Shown one piece after another: positions 1-13,721 of a stretch of 64,000 bases of DNA. Position 1 is the first letter of the stretch; every line of letters starts with the position of its first letter. The DNA lies in the NCBI GenBank assembly GCA_963662155.1, contig OY759261.1, positions 8,323,229-8,387,228 of the forward strand, written 5' to 3'. A model generated the notes under the pieces. It did no database searches, was not told the DNA's origin, and saw only the letters and a program-made list of their open reading frames with translations. The translations under genes were made by a program, and so were the position numbers. Source of the DNA: Lamellibrachia columna (Eukaryota > Annelida > Polychaeta > Sabellida > Siboglinidae).

Positions 1-59
1 TTAGTTGTAACAAACGTATAAACAAGTGTTACTTAGTAACACTTGATACGATGGGTTGT

Positions 60-245
60 GAGATTAACGAATGGTTATGAAAATATTGGTAGACTTGTTG
101 AAAGTAGATAGACTTAGGGAATATGAAGTAATTAGAGGACACAAAGTAACTTGTGAATAGGTTTAGGACAAACTTGACAAATATATCATGGGGCGGGTTA
201 CACAAAGGTGATTTACCGTTGAACTCTCGATAAGCCAATGGCCAC
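60..245 (+). repeat. CR1-like LINE 3' tail (degenerate)
   Basis: The plus strand encodes scraps typical of the end of a CR1-like reverse transcriptase, around YENIGRLVES and REYEVIRGHK, with stops. They run into a conserved end block, a GGGCGGG motif followed by CTCGATAAGCCAATGG. The same end block recurs near 36,750 and 51,735 (plus) and in diverged form near 22,060 and 30,300 (minus), so this is a 5'-truncated copy of a resident LINE family. Confidence 0.6.
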
Positions 246-700
246 TTCCCACGTGTGTTTCTCTTTTAATGACAATGTTAAATATGTTTAAATAATATTA
301 CAATAACGTATCCGCTGGTAGTTTACTTGTGATAATCACATTATGTTGACCTGATCCTACGGCTAGCCCAAGTTGTCAAGTCCAAAGCCGAACATTATTA
401 GCTGTTTGTGGAATTTCTTGCACCTTCTCACATAAGGGCATCACATGTGTATTAGCCGACTTACTTACGTACTACTCTCACTAGCGCTACAATAGTGCGA
501 TTCACACTATTGTCTGTGAAGCATACTAAGCGCCAATTAAAATTAACATCCCGTTTAATCTAACAGCGTAGCACTGTCATCGATTAAAGAATACATTGTT
601 TTAATATCGGCACTAGGGCCTAATTGTCGTCAGACTAAACTGGAAAATACATGTATGTAACAACAAACCACTCGATAATAAAACAAAATCATAAGAGAAG
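246..700. other. No feature seen
   Basis: AT-rich DNA with no convincing open frame, splice pair or repeat. Confidence 0.5.
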
Positions 701-703
701 GAA

Positions 704-885
704 ATATGCCTTCACATACTATAAAATAAATACACCTTCACAAGTTACAATGGAATACGCCTTCAGACATTATTAGAGACATACACCGTCACAAGTTACA
801 ATGGACTACGCCTTCAGACATTATTAGAGACATACACCGTCACAAGTTACAAAGGGACTATGCCTTCAAAAATTATAAGATAACT
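704..885. repeat. 51-bp minisatellite, about 3.5 copies
   Basis: A unit containing CACAAGTTACAATGGACTA and CCTTCAGACATTATTAGAG recurs exactly 51 bp apart (for example ATACACCGTC at 781 and 832). The flanking units are more diverged. Confidence 0.75.
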
Positions 886-1269
886 ATACATTCATCAATT
901 CAATCTGATTAAATGTTTATTGAACGATTGTTAGATGGGATAAAAATTATCGGTAGTTAGGTTCATGGTGCTGGTAAACAATTAGTATATCGTTGCAACG
1001 TTTATTGTTTACTGATTTTTCGTTTGGTCTACTCTACTACCAGTAAAGTATTAAGTATATTTTTCGAAGGTTCCCCTCTTTTACCAATTGTAAACAACAT
1101 AGGGCAGCAATGACCGTAATGGCAAAACTCTGGAAGAGCAAATACAACTATCTTTCCAGTGATTATTTGTGGTAGTGAATCGTGGACGACATTAAGAAGA
1201 AGAACGAAATAAATGAATTGTGGTGCTGGAGACGAATTGCGAATTATGTCTTCAAAGAGAACCGACGAA
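886..1269. other. No gene seen
   Basis: AT-rich spacer leading into the minisatellite. The last ~80 bases read AAG-rich but show no gene structure. Confidence 0.5.
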
Positions 1270-1990
1270 TCAGTTCTACAGCACGTAAAGCCCCAACTCA
1301 AACCACAAGAAGACAGGAAGCCAAAACACAAGCCCCAAGAAGACAAGAAGCTACAACACAAGCCCCGAGAAGAGAGGATGCCATAACACAAGCCCCGAGA
1401 AGACAAGAAGTCACAACACAAGCCCCAAGAAGATATGAAGCCACAACACAAGCCCCAAGAAGACAAAAAGCTACAACACAAACAACACAAGCCCCGAGAA
1501 GACAAGAAGCTACAACACAAGCCCCAAGAAGAAGACAAGAACCACAACACAAGTCCTAAGAAGAAGACAAAACGCCACATCACAAGCCCCAAGAAGAAGA
1601 CAAAAAGCTACAACACAAGCCCCAAGAAGAAGACAAGAAGCCACAACACAAGCCCTAAGAAGAAGACAAGAAGACACATCACAAGCCCCAATAAGAAGAC
1701 AAGAAGCCACAACACAAGCCCTAAGAAGACAAGAAACTACAACACAAACAATAAAATACCCAAGAAAACAAGAAGCCACAACTCAAGCCCCAAGAAGACA
1801 AGAAGCTACAACACAAACAACAAAATACCCAAGAAAACAAGAAGCCACAACTCAAGCCCCAAGAAGACAAGAAGCCACAACTCAAGCCCCAAGAAGACAA
1901 GAAGCTACAACACAAACAACAAAATACCCAATAAGAAAATAAGCCAAAACACAAGCCCCAAGAATACAATAAGCTCCAACACAAGGTGGA
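1270..1990. repeat. ~30-bp minisatellite array (copy 1)
   Basis: Tandem units built on AAGCCCCAAGAAGACAAGAAG-like blocks joined by CHACAACAC, with an internal AAGAAGACA sub-repeat and length variants. Long open frames on both strands (up to 190 codons, Lys/Arg/Ser/Thr-rich on plus and Leu/Cys/Ser-rich on minus) arise only because the unit is close to a multiple of three and lacks stops. I do not call them genes. A second array lies at 4,209-4,750. Confidence 0.85.
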
Positions 1991-2588
1991 TGGACCAATA
2001 TAAATGATTTAAATTGACTGTCACTATCAACTGAGAGAGACGGATCAAGATGGGGATAACTGAAGGAAGCTGATCACTTGAGCCATCTGACGTCGGCTGT
2101 TACTTCATCATATCATATCATATCATATCATATCATATCATATCATATCATATCATATCATATCATATCATATCATATCATATCATATCATATCATATCA
2201 TATCATATCGTATCAAATTCGGTGTTTTTGGCCTGTTGGCGACTTCACCGCTCTATCAAGTTGACCTTTCAGTATGCATGAGTAGCGTGCTACTGCTTTT
2301 ATTTGTGTAGACCGTTTCGACCCTCCCCCAGTGTTAGTCAAGCCTCGCTTTCAAGGAATCTACACTGGGTGTCTCCACCACACGAGTAAGCTGTACATTC
2401 CGGGCAGTGCATTGACAGAACATGAGACGAGCACAAGGACAGCGGCGGCTGACTACGGTGTGACCCAACTGTGATCACGACACGGAGGGGACACGACAAC
2501 AGCCGACTGCCCACTTCAGTTATATTTTTCTCGCTTAGTACATATTTTAAGACACGTATTAGCACCAGTAAGCACTTCGTTCGAGTGC
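1984..2588. repeat. Compound dispersed repeat, copy 1, with (TATCA)n
   Basis: The block after the minisatellite (GTGGATGGACCAATATAAA, then CAACTGAGAGAGACGGATCA, a (TATCA)n tract at about 2,105-2,213, then ~380 bp ending TTCGTTCGAGTGC) is repeated nearly base for base at 4,751-5,353. Homology stops abruptly at the same base in both copies. No terminal repeats or coding sequence were recognised. Confidence 0.85.
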
Positions 2589-2957
2589 ATTCGGTTAGAT
2601 ATGTGTTGCAGTGCTATCGCCTCAATGGCTTTCGTTTGATCTATTTAGTGATCAGTACGTTACAATGCAAATTTCAATTCGTTCCTCGATACAACATTTT
2701 CACCCAAAATATCAATAAAATAGTGCCGACAATATATGTGTATGTCAGGGCTTACACTGGCGAGCTGTGGCTCGCCAATGGCGCCCAAATTTCGTTCTGG
2801 CGAGTGTTTGTTAATAGTAGGTGACAGCTGGCGAATGCATTTTATAAGTTGTACTACTTCAAAACAAAATTGTTCAAGGCGGACCTATAATGTTGCAACT
2901 TGCATAGGTTAGGCAAATCATTCCAAAACACATTTAGCTGCGTAAGATGTTAGCAGC
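2589..2957. other. No gene seen
   Basis: Short open frames only. A CTGGCGAG/CTCGCCA motif recurs near 2,757-2,835. Confidence 0.4.
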
Positions 2958-3112
2958 CCAGTAGTAACACGCCTCACGTGTTACTACCACCCCAGTAGTA
3001 ACACGTATCACGTCTTACTACCACCCCAGTAATAACACGTTTCACGTGTTACTACAACCCCAATAGTAACACGTAATAGTACCACCCCAGTAGTAACACG
3101 TCTCGCGCATTT
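2958..3112. repeat. Tandem array of near-palindromic units
   Basis: About four units of ~42 bp, each with AGTAACACG facing CGTGTTACT across a few bases and separated by CCACCCC. Each unit can therefore form its own hairpin. Confidence 0.75.
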
Positions 3113-3860
3113 GCCAAAAAAAAAGCACCCATCGTCGTAGATCGATTCAGTCTACTTTACTTAATTTATATTTCTTGTCTTGTGTCTTGGATAGCAAACA
3201 CGTTGTCATGAAAGTGTATCAAAACGTTAATATTCCGTAATAACTAACAACAAGGACAGTTTATAAAGATGTGTCGAATGTTTTGATAGTTATTTTTTTT
3301 AAAACAGAACATTACTATACTTTATTAGCTAGACAGGTGATCGGTGCCAAACATTCGTGTTGATGTTTCGCAAGTTAACACTATATTGTATTTAGGCATG
3401 TCAGCTTTATTGGATACTAACATTACGTGATTTTGCAATGTAAATTTTATAACGTTTGTGTGTCTGTGCGTTTGCGTTTTCGTGTGCATGCGTGTTTGTT
3501 TGTTGGTGTGTTTGTTTGTCGGTGTGTTTGTACGGTGTCCGTTAATGCGATTACTGAAGGCAGCACTCAGATAAACGGAACTGCTAATTATAACCCGTTC
3601 TGTACACTTCCTCTCACGCAGCTACGCAAGGATCTTAGTGTTTCGAGAGAGCGGTCTGGCTTGTGTTTGCCGTGCACTCGACCACAGCCGCTAGTGCGGA
3701 TGCACTCATCCCTCAACTTACTACAGACACCTATTCATCCTCTCAACAGCACTGATTGGCCGCAGCTTGGGGAGACTAGTTTTGCAACAAGAAGCCACGC
3801 AACGATACTTACAACAAGGCGCATGAGTTTTCTGGGATGTCATATAGAAACTGATGACAT
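3113..3860. other. No gene seen
   Basis: A 149-codon plus-strand open frame (3,427-3,876) begins in a GT-rich low-complexity stretch and resembles no family I know. No supported splice sites. Confidence 0.4.
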
Positions 3861-3861
3861 A

Positions 3862-3960
3862 TGTGATAACACGTAATACCGATAACACGTACTAACGATA
3901 ACACGTAATAACTATAACCCGTTATAACGATAACACGTACTAACGATAACACGCATTGTT
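3862..3960. repeat. Short tandem array, GATAACACGTA units
   Basis: GATAACACGTAATAAC / GATAACACGTACTAAC units repeat about five times. They share the AACACG core with the hairpin array at 2,958-3,112. Confidence 0.7.
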
Positions 3961-4080
3961 CGTCGAAATGACAAAACAAAGCATACAAAAACACTAGATG
4001 GGCGTTACGCAAAAATGCTGCCAACCGCCTTAAATATTAACTGACAGCAACATTTAACTAACTTGGAGCTCTACATTGTG

Positions 4081-4180
4081 GGTGAGTGAGGGAGGGGAGG
4101 GGAGTGAGTGAGTGGGTGAGTGGGTGAGTGAGTGAGTGAGCGAGTGAGTGAGTGAGCGAGCGAGCCGGCGAGTGAGCGAG
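4081..4180. repeat. (GAGT)n simple repeat
   Basis: Imperfect GAGT/GGGT/GAGC tetranucleotide tract. Confidence 0.9.
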
Positions 4181-4208
4181 CTTTAAAGAGTAATCAAGTT
4201 ATTGGGTT

Positions 4209-4750
4209 AATAAGGAAGCCACAACACAAGCCCCAAGAAGACAAGAAGCCACAACACAATCCCCAAAAAGACAAGAAGCTACAACACAAATAACACAAGC
4301 CCCGAGAAGACAATAAGCTACAACACAAGCCCTAAGAAGAAGACAAGAAGCCACAACACAAGCCCCAAGAAGACAAGAAGCCACAACACAAAACTCAATA
4401 AGACAAAAACCCACAACACAAGCCCCAAGAATACAGGAAGCTACAAAACAAGCACTGAGAAGAAAAAAAGCTATAACACAAGCCCCAAGAAGATAGGAAG
4501 CTACAACACAAGCCCAAATAAGACAAGAAGATACAACACAAACCCTAAGAAGACACGAAGCCAAAACACAAGCCCTAAGAAGACAAGAAGCCACAACACA
4601 AGCCCCAAGGAGACATTAAGATACAACACAAGCCCCAAGAAGACAGGAAGCCACAACACAAGCCACAAGAAGACAATAAGCTACAACACAAGCCCCAAGA
4701 AGACAAGAAGATACAACACAAGCCCCAAGAAGACAAGAAGCTACAACACA
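4209..4750. repeat. ~30-bp minisatellite array (copy 2)
   Basis: Same AAGCCCCAAGAAGACAAGAAG unit family as 1,270-1,990, directly upstream of the second copy of the shared block. The two arrays differ in unit order, so each has evolved independently. Confidence 0.85.
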
Positions 4751-5353
4751 AAGTGGATGTACCAATATAAAGGATTCAAATTGACTGTCACTGTCAACTG
4801 AGAGAGACGGATCAAGATGGGAATAATTGAAGGAAGCTGATCATTTGAGCCATCTGACGTCGGCTATTACTTCATCATGTCCTGTCCTGTCCTGTCCTGT
4901 CCTATCCTATCATATCCTATCATACCATATCATATCATGTCATATATCATATCATATCATATCATATTATATATCATATCAAATTCGGTGTTATTGGCCT
5001 GTTGGCGACTTCACCGCTCTAACAAGTTGACCTTTCAGTATGCATGAGCAGCGTGCTACTGATTTTATTTGCGTAGACCGTGGCGACTCTCCCCCAGTGT
5101 TAGTGAAGCCTTGCTTTCAGGGAATCTACACTGGGTGCCTCCACCACATGAGTAAGTTGTACATTCCGGGCAGTGCATTGACAGAACATGAGACGAGCAC
5201 AAGGACAGCAGCGACTGACTACGGTGTGACCCAACTGTGATCACGACACAGAGGGACACGACAACAGCCGACTGCCCACTTCAGTTATATTTATCTCGCT
5301 TAGTACATATTTCAAGACACGTATTAGCGCCAGTAAGCACTTCGTTCGAGTGC
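4751..5353. repeat. Compound dispersed repeat, copy 2
   Basis: Near-identical to 1,984-2,588, but the pentanucleotide tract is a mix of CTGTC, TATCC and TATCA. It ends at the same GTTCGAGTGC, after which the two copies diverge. Confidence 0.85.
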
Positions 5354-5849
5354 CGCATGGCACTTGCGTTTTCGTCATATTCCCTATATTTTCATTGTTA
5401 TGCCTACTTGTATCCGCCACAGTTTCATCTAAGATAATTGCCGCACTTAATATTTTTTTCATGAAACATTAAAATAATTGTAGTATTTAGATTGTGACAC
5501 GTGCTGCGTGTATTATTTTGAAACAGGTTTGTGTGCCGAGCGTAGGCGATTATGGGGAAGTCGAATGTTTTCGTGCCGTGGTTTGAATCACATTCCAAAC
5601 TGGCGTCGCTACACATATATTTTTATTATGATACATAACTAATATTGCATGACTTTGTGAAACCACATTTTATAATTTTTAATTGCTGTGCGAATGTAGT
5701 TAAACACGACTGCCTGTGCCCAACGGTGGGAATAGGCATGCCCATGGTGTGGTATTGGGACATGTTTCCACATGCGAGATAATTTCCAGTACCACGCCTG
5801 CTTTGGTGTTCTTGTTGGCGGTATTCTAATGGCATGGCCCAAATATCTC
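5354..5849. other. No gene seen
   Basis: Mixed-composition DNA with only short open frames on both strands; nothing recognised. Confidence 0.4.
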
Positions 5850-6200
5850 CATCTTCATTTCAATATTTTTTAGTTACTTGGTTCAGCATTTGTTATTTTG
5901 ATGACTTCTTCGTTGGTGATGTATCACAAACATCTGGTCTGGAGACTTGCTAGTTTTTGTTCAATTTGTTTGGTTGTTTTCCATGTTTTAGAGCAATAGA
6001 GAAGCACGGTTGTACAATTGCTGTTGAGAATTCTCATTTTGGTGTTTGTATTTATACCCTTTAACCTTTTGTGGTTTGATTTAATGCTCCCCATTCGTGT
6101 CCAAGGTTGTTCTTTATGTCGACAGAACATATTTGGACATTACACTACCACAGTAGTTGAAGCGTTCCACGTCTGCAAGGGCCTTGTCGTTGAATAAAAG
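5850..6200 (-). pseudogene. LINE reverse-transcriptase C-terminal fragment
   Basis: The minus strand reads ALADVERFNYCGSVM, then, after a stop, TKMRILNSNCTTVLLYCSKT and LASLQTRCL. This is the pattern of the conserved segment after the catalytic domain of non-LTR reverse transcriptases (F-YLGS, then K-R-FNS-V-VLLYG-ETW). It is interrupted by stops and frame changes and has no other LINE domain nearby, so it is a dead 5'-truncated copy. Confidence 0.6.
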
Positions 6201-6569
6201 TGGCAATGAAGCATTCAATAAAGCGTGATCAATATCAAGTTTTACCCAAATTCATATAACACTGTGTTTTGCTTGTCTGACCGCGGACGCTAATAATTCT
6301 AAATACCCACAGGGCCGACTGACCAACCGTCGGCAGTTGGAGGACATTGGAGGGAGTCGGGTGCTCTCCTCTTCCCGCCCCACTGGTAACCCCAAGTCGG
6401 CGATACACTTGACTAGGGGTTACACCCCAACAAGAACGACCCGTTCACGCACTGTTCTGACTCTGGCGTCAAAAACGCAAACTCAACTTATACCTACTGT
6501 TTTTGGACCAACATCCCGACTCCCGATTCGTTTTTTTTATCGAACTGATTTGTACTTAGCAAACATTAT

Positions 6570-7170
6570 TCATTGCTCTCGACCTGGTCGACATGATTAT
6601 TGGGTGCAACAATGGCCAACTACCAATAAAGTCTATATGTATCCATGTTTCGTAATTCATTTCTGCACATCACTGGTTTTATGTGTCACCCTCCATCCGT
6701 GAACAAGTCCATTCACCAGAGTGTATATGTTGGAAGACACATAATATCATGCATTCATTAACTTAGTTTATGCGTCGCAAAGCAATACGTATCAATAGAG
6801 AACGATAAAATAAGGACGTTCGTGTCATTTGGACTTTGCCTTAGTTCCGAATTGTTTATCAGGTATATTAAATAATTACTTAATAATAAAACATTTGAAG
6901 TGGCTTGTTCGAAAGTTATACACTAAATCAACCGATGTGATACGAGCATGCAACGAAAATTCAAACGCGTTTCATTTTGAAAAAATGTGTCAGACACGGA
7001 TGTCTACTGTCGTGTTGGTTGTCGATAATGAAAAAGGTGTTCTTAAAAAAATATATTATTCATTGCACTGTCGAGTCATTTGTTGTTGTTGGCCAACTTG
7101 AAGCTCTGGTTTATTGGGTGCAACAATGGTCTACTACAAATAAAATATATGTGTATCCATGTTTCAATAA
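6570..7170. repeat. Pair of related ~100-bp blocks
   Basis: 6,570-6,662 and 7,056-7,170 share ATTGGGTGCAACAATGG, CTAC-A-ATAAA-T-TAT and GTATCCATGTTTC. Probably two pieces of a mobile repeat; no ends could be defined. Confidence 0.5.
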
Positions 7171-7635
7171 AAAAATACTTACGACATTCCAGTAAAACTT
7201 ATTAATTCCACGCACTGCCACCTTTGCATCTGACACGACATTCCTAAAATAATTAAAGAGAACTATCTCCCAACAAATGTACTTCATAAAATAAACAGCC
7301 ATCCATGTCAAGGCTTCATGAACTATGCACAGAAATGTATAATTAGCAAATATGAGACAAAATATAATATTCCAAATTGTTATATTATTGTTATGTCAAA
7401 CATACATGTAATAAACAATGTTGCGCTAGACGTTGTAATTTGATACATGTTTGTATAATATATTATATATTATGTGTGATGATTACTGTCCATGTGTCAT
7501 TACATATTACCATATACTGCATTGTATGACGTTTAAAATGTGTTAATTGTACTAATTAAGAATTTAGTATGAATTATGTTACTCAATGTGAGTTGATGTA
7601 AGTTAGCTTTGTTCGGTTGGCATTAATTGATAGTG
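7171..7635. other. No gene seen
   Basis: AT-rich spacer; nothing recognised. Confidence 0.5.
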
Positions 7636-7876
7636 AGGTAGTGTGTTGTAGTGGACACTAGAGCCAGCATGTTGTTGTGGACACTACAGCCAGCATGTTG
7701 TAGTGGACACTAGAGCTAGCATGTTGTAGTGGACACTAGAACCAGCATGTTGCAATGGACACTAGAGCTAGCATGTTGTATGTAGTGGACACTAGGGATA
7801 GCATGTTGTAGTGGATACTAGAGCCAGCAAGTTGTAGTGAACACTAGGGCTACCATGTTGTAATGAACACTAGATA
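7636..7876. repeat. ~26-bp minisatellite, about nine copies
   Basis: Units of the form GTTGTAGTGGACACTAGAGC plus CAGCAT repeat in tandem with point changes and one unit lengthened by a TGTA duplication. Confidence 0.85.
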
Positions 7877-8038
7877 GGTTTGACTTTCCCAAAATGAGAT
7901 GAGCGAAACAGTTTGCTTTAAAGGAAGGACTTTATAACATATATGCAGACCTGTTCATTACAAGGCCATTTCAACTTCTCTGGGATGCATTCAGCCACGC
8001 TGCAATTACTAGTCTATTCGTTCACATATCCACAACTG

Positions 8039-8320
<282 letters not shown>

Positions 8321-8367
8321 CATAAGACTAATCACTATCCACAGATATATGTAATCCTAAAAATCGG

Positions 8368-9654
<1,287 letters not shown>

Positions 9655-10500
9655 ACGTGTTCGAGGCAATCGTGTTCGCAAAGACCACGTGTGACGATCA
9701 GGAGGAAGCCGCAACAGTTGGATCGACATTTGAGACCTCGCGTCCAAATAATCCTTACATCACGCTGATTAGCAATGGTACGGGTGGCTCCATCAATTAC
9801 CCGTGGTCCGTTCCAATTCAGAAAAGTACGATATCAACACCATCAAAAATGTACTGATACCGCACATTCTCCTCGTTGCATAAGACGATGATGAAGAAAA
9901 AGGTGGCAACTTCCTGTCTTTAGTGACCAAGATACAAAACACTTGGTTGAAGAATGGTTGAAATGGGAATCCGGGTTGCCGGATGCTCTATCCAACACCG
10001 GGTTGCCGGGATGCTCAATCCGACACCGGGCCAATGGTCCGGACAAGTGCATCGACAAACTTCCGATTGACGTGTGGTGCCAGGAAACGCTATTTCAACG
10101 GTTGCCCAAGCATGGGTCAAGAGGTGAACGCCGTCAATGGAAAAGCATTTCCATTTACTCACCGAAACTCTAAAGAACATCTCTTAACAAAGTCACTTCA
10201 TCAAGGTCGTCTGTATGAATGCTGGTGGACAGACATGCGGAAAGATCAGGTGGTGAAATGGAGATTCGATGCCGCGTTTCCACGTGGTCACACGAAATGC
10301 ATCGGAAATGCATCGGACAGCATTTGGTTGCTAGGAGGCGCAGAAGGTTGTACCGGTTTTTGCTGTCGTCTGTTTTAAGACAATTTCGGCTTGCTATTGC
10401 TAAGCTACACTATCGTCTTTTTATCTTCATGTACTATAGCAACTGTTTTATCAAAAGATTTTATCAACTTTTATCCCTGAATCAAACTTGTGAGTGTTTA
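9655..10500. other. GC-richer unidentified relic, possibly part of the capsid-like element
   Basis: The composition is clearly more GC-rich than the flanks and holds overlapping open frames of 66-131 codons in several frames, none recognised. The sequence style resembles 13,722-15,060 on the far side of the LINE, so both may belong to one older insertion split by the LINE. That link is inference. Confidence 0.3.
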
Positions 10501-11084
10501 CGATCGACTGGGCGATAATACAGTTTCGGTTCGTAGGACGGACCTCGCCCTCTATCGCGCTGGCTGGGTTTTCAGCAAACTAAAAGGCAGTGGTAGGCCC
10601 TTATAAACGTTATACTAATAAGGCTATTTCAACAAGACGTTCTTTTATACCCAGTGTTGCCCTGGGGGTGAAGACCTCACACATTTCTTTGCATGGGCAC
10701 AATGCCATGTCACTATGCACCCATCACTACGGTGCCTATGCGGTTTTAGCGCTGTTAGCCTATGCTGAGCGCGAACGGTTTTTACAGTTTATTTTTATTG
10801 TCGATGTTAAACCGTCATTTTTAGAATCTATATATTGCTATCATTAAAATTTGTTTTCACCATTTGAGGACAATAAACTGTCATTAAGACAACGTCGCCG
10901 CTATTTCTTTTCTGTGTTTTATTTTTATCATGTTCATTGGCTTCGAGAGGTGATGACTTTGCCCTGTGCAAGCGACTTACCCTCCAACGGTCGGCTGTCA
11001 TCTCAACATTTCCCCAACCCACGAGAATACAACATTCTTTGTCCTCTTTACACAGCTTGCCATGTCTTAATCTTTGTTTTAAAC

Positions 11085-13720
11085 GAACGAAATTTCAGAT
11101 TCATCTTTTTCTACTTATTTCGTCTGTATTTATTGCCCTCCAGGACACCAAGCCAATTTCTTTGAAGAATTCCAAGATCTGCTGGAAAATTTGGTAACAA
11201 TGCATTCATAATTTGTTATATTTTTCGTGATTGTAATATTTATTTGGACATACCTTCAGCAATAACAACTACCTTTAATGATGTCGTGGTATCTTTTGAT
11301 CTAAAACAACATGTTACCTTTTCGACACACATACATGGCCACTGGCTCGATCTCTTCATAACTCGTTCAACTTGTTACATTACCCAAACACCTACAGTTT
11401 CGGATGGTTTATCAGACCACCACACTGTCATTGTTTATGTTAACATTTCCAGAACTAAAGTAGAGTCAAAACACAATGTGTTTTACATACCTATTCGTAA
11501 GATTAGCATTGCTGCTTTAAAGGCTGACATCCTTAAATCCCACCTAATCATAAAACCAAAGGGACACCTATCCGATTTGTGTGGACAGTATTATCAAGTA
11601 CTCAAGGCTATTCTTAACAAACATGCGGGTGTGAGATCCATATTTGTACAGCAAAAGCCACCCGCTCCATGGATGACGCCCGAAATTCTACAATCTAAAA
11701 GGCGTCGTCGTTATATTGAGCGCGTATGGCGCAAATCACGCTCGTCTTTGGACAGGTCGCGTTATTCGAAACACTGTCATTACTGCAACAGACACATGGC
11801 CAAATCTAAATCGGATTATTACACACATATGGTCTCAAATAACTCTGAAAGCCTACGTCAGCTATGGAACTGCATAAATCAAATTCTACACAGGCGGCCT
11901 GCTTCATATCTTCCTAATCATGTTTCAATCAAGTCTCTATGTGACTCGTTCTCTAGTCATTTCAAGGACAAAATCAGTCTTATCCGTTCTGCTTTCCCAG
12001 ATCATACTTTAAGTACTGTAAATGTGGACTCTCCATGAGTAAATTCTTTATTTGTATATTTTGAACCTGCCACAGCTGATGAAGTGAAGAAACTAATTAT
12101 GTCCTCCCCAAATAAGTCTTGTGATATTGATCCACTACCAACCGTACTATTGAAATATTGTTTTGGTTCATTGCTCAAACCGATAACGGATATTATAAAT
12201 GCATCACTGTGTTCTGGCTTGTTTCCGGGTGATTTCAAACACGCCCATGTCAACCCACTTATTAAGAAGACATCTCTGCCTAAAGAAGATCTGAACAGTT
12301 ATAGACCTGTTTCCAATCTCAGTTTCATTTCCAAAATACTGGAACAAGTCGTAGCTAGCCGACTAATGTGTCACAATCTTACAAAGAGTTTCATTCTACA
12401 GAAACTGCTCTCTTAAAAGTACACAATGACGTTACCTTAAACATTGACAAAGGAAAGTAATAGCACTTTCCTTGCTGGATCTGCCTGCCGCCTTTGATAC
12501 CATATATCACAACATCCTTATTAAACGCTTATCATTGTGGCATGGCATATCTGGCACAGCTCTGAACTGGTTTGTATCATACCTAACTGGTACACAACAA
12601 ACCATAAAGATAGCAAACTGTTTCCCGCCCGCACTCCCCACTTCGTGTGGTGTTCCCCAGGGTTCTGTTATTGGGCCTTTGCTGTTCACTCTTTACAACT
12701 ACGCCACTGTTATCCAAAATCATAATTTGGATCACCACCTTTACGCAGATGACACACATATCTACGTTTCTTTGGCTATCTCTGATACAAATTGCTCCCT
12801 GAATCATATCAGCGATTGGCTCCACGAAATATTCCTCTGGATGACTGACAGCAAATTAAAGTTAAAAGCAGACAAAACTGTATTTCACATGATTGGTACT
12901 CCAACGTAGTATGGCAAACTTTATGATTTTTTTCCGACACGTATCCTGAGTCAAAATATCACACCAGCAGTCGCAGCGAGGAATTTGGGAGTCATCTTGG
13001 ATAAGAACTTTAACTTTAGACAACATATTTCTCAAACGTGTCGTTGCTGTTTTTATCGTATCCGTGATCTTCGCCGTATTCGCCGGTATATGTCACTCTC
13101 TGTCGCTAAAACTATTGCAACAGCTCTTAGCAGCAAACTTAATTATTGCAATTCTCTCCTTCATTATATTGCTATAAAGGATATTACAAAACCTCAACGT
13201 GTCCAAAATTGTTTGGCTAGGATAGTTACACGATCTCCTCGTTTCTCTCGCTCAGTGCCACTTCTAAAATAATTGCATTTGATCCCTGTGCGATATCGCA
13301 TTATTTTTAAGATCTGTACAATTACCTATCAAGCCCTTTCAACCAAACAACCAGCATATTTACATTCAATGCTCACATTAGCAAGACAGCCCAGACAGCT
13401 TCCGTCATCTGGTTATGATTTACTTTCTGTTCCCAGAGTTAAGACAAACTGGAACTCGAACAAGTCTGTGGAATTAACTCCCCTACAGCGAAAAATCAGC
13501 AAGAAATATAGCTTAATTTCGCCGTAATATGAAAACCTATTTTAAAAAATTGCCTATCCTCCTTAGCTTCTTGGCACCTCCGTCCATCGGTTGACGACTT
13601 TTTGCATTGTACATGGTCATGAGAATGCCTAATCCTTTGGTTTTGTTCCGCCACTGAGCTCGGATTTTCCGAGGATGTTGGCGCCAAAGAAGTAATTTTA
13701 TTATTATTATTATTATTAAG
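11085..13720 (+). pseudogene. L2/CR1-like LINE, endonuclease-reverse transcriptase (broken)
   Basis: A degenerate non-LTR retrotransposon. The end of the endonuclease domain lies at about 11,130-11,440: a PPGH motif, a degraded GDFNIH-type segment, then SDGLSDHHTVIV, the catalytic SDH. A linker follows at 11,440-12,040. The reverse transcriptase starts near 12,090 (SCDIDPLPTVLLK, LNSYRPVSNLSFISKILEQV) and continues with LDLPAAFDT, CGVPQGSVIGPLL and the catalytic YADD at 12,742-12,753. The thumb/C-terminal region runs from about 12,960 to 13,500 and the copy ends in an (ATT)n tail at about 13,697-13,718. Breaks: stops at 12,036, 12,907 and 13,270, a stop near 12,414, and a frame change near 12,450. 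It cannot encode an active enzyme. The 5' limit is uncertain and could lie as far upstream as about 10,500. Related 3' fragments are at 27,060 (plus) and 32,245 (minus). Confidence 0.85.
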
Positions 13721-13721
13721 C

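Noticed and set aside
1029..2007. Long open frames (up to 190 codons) on both strands over the AAG-rich minisatellite
   Set aside because: They exist only because a ~30-bp stop-free unit repeats in frame. Both strands are equally open and amino-acid content follows the repeat.
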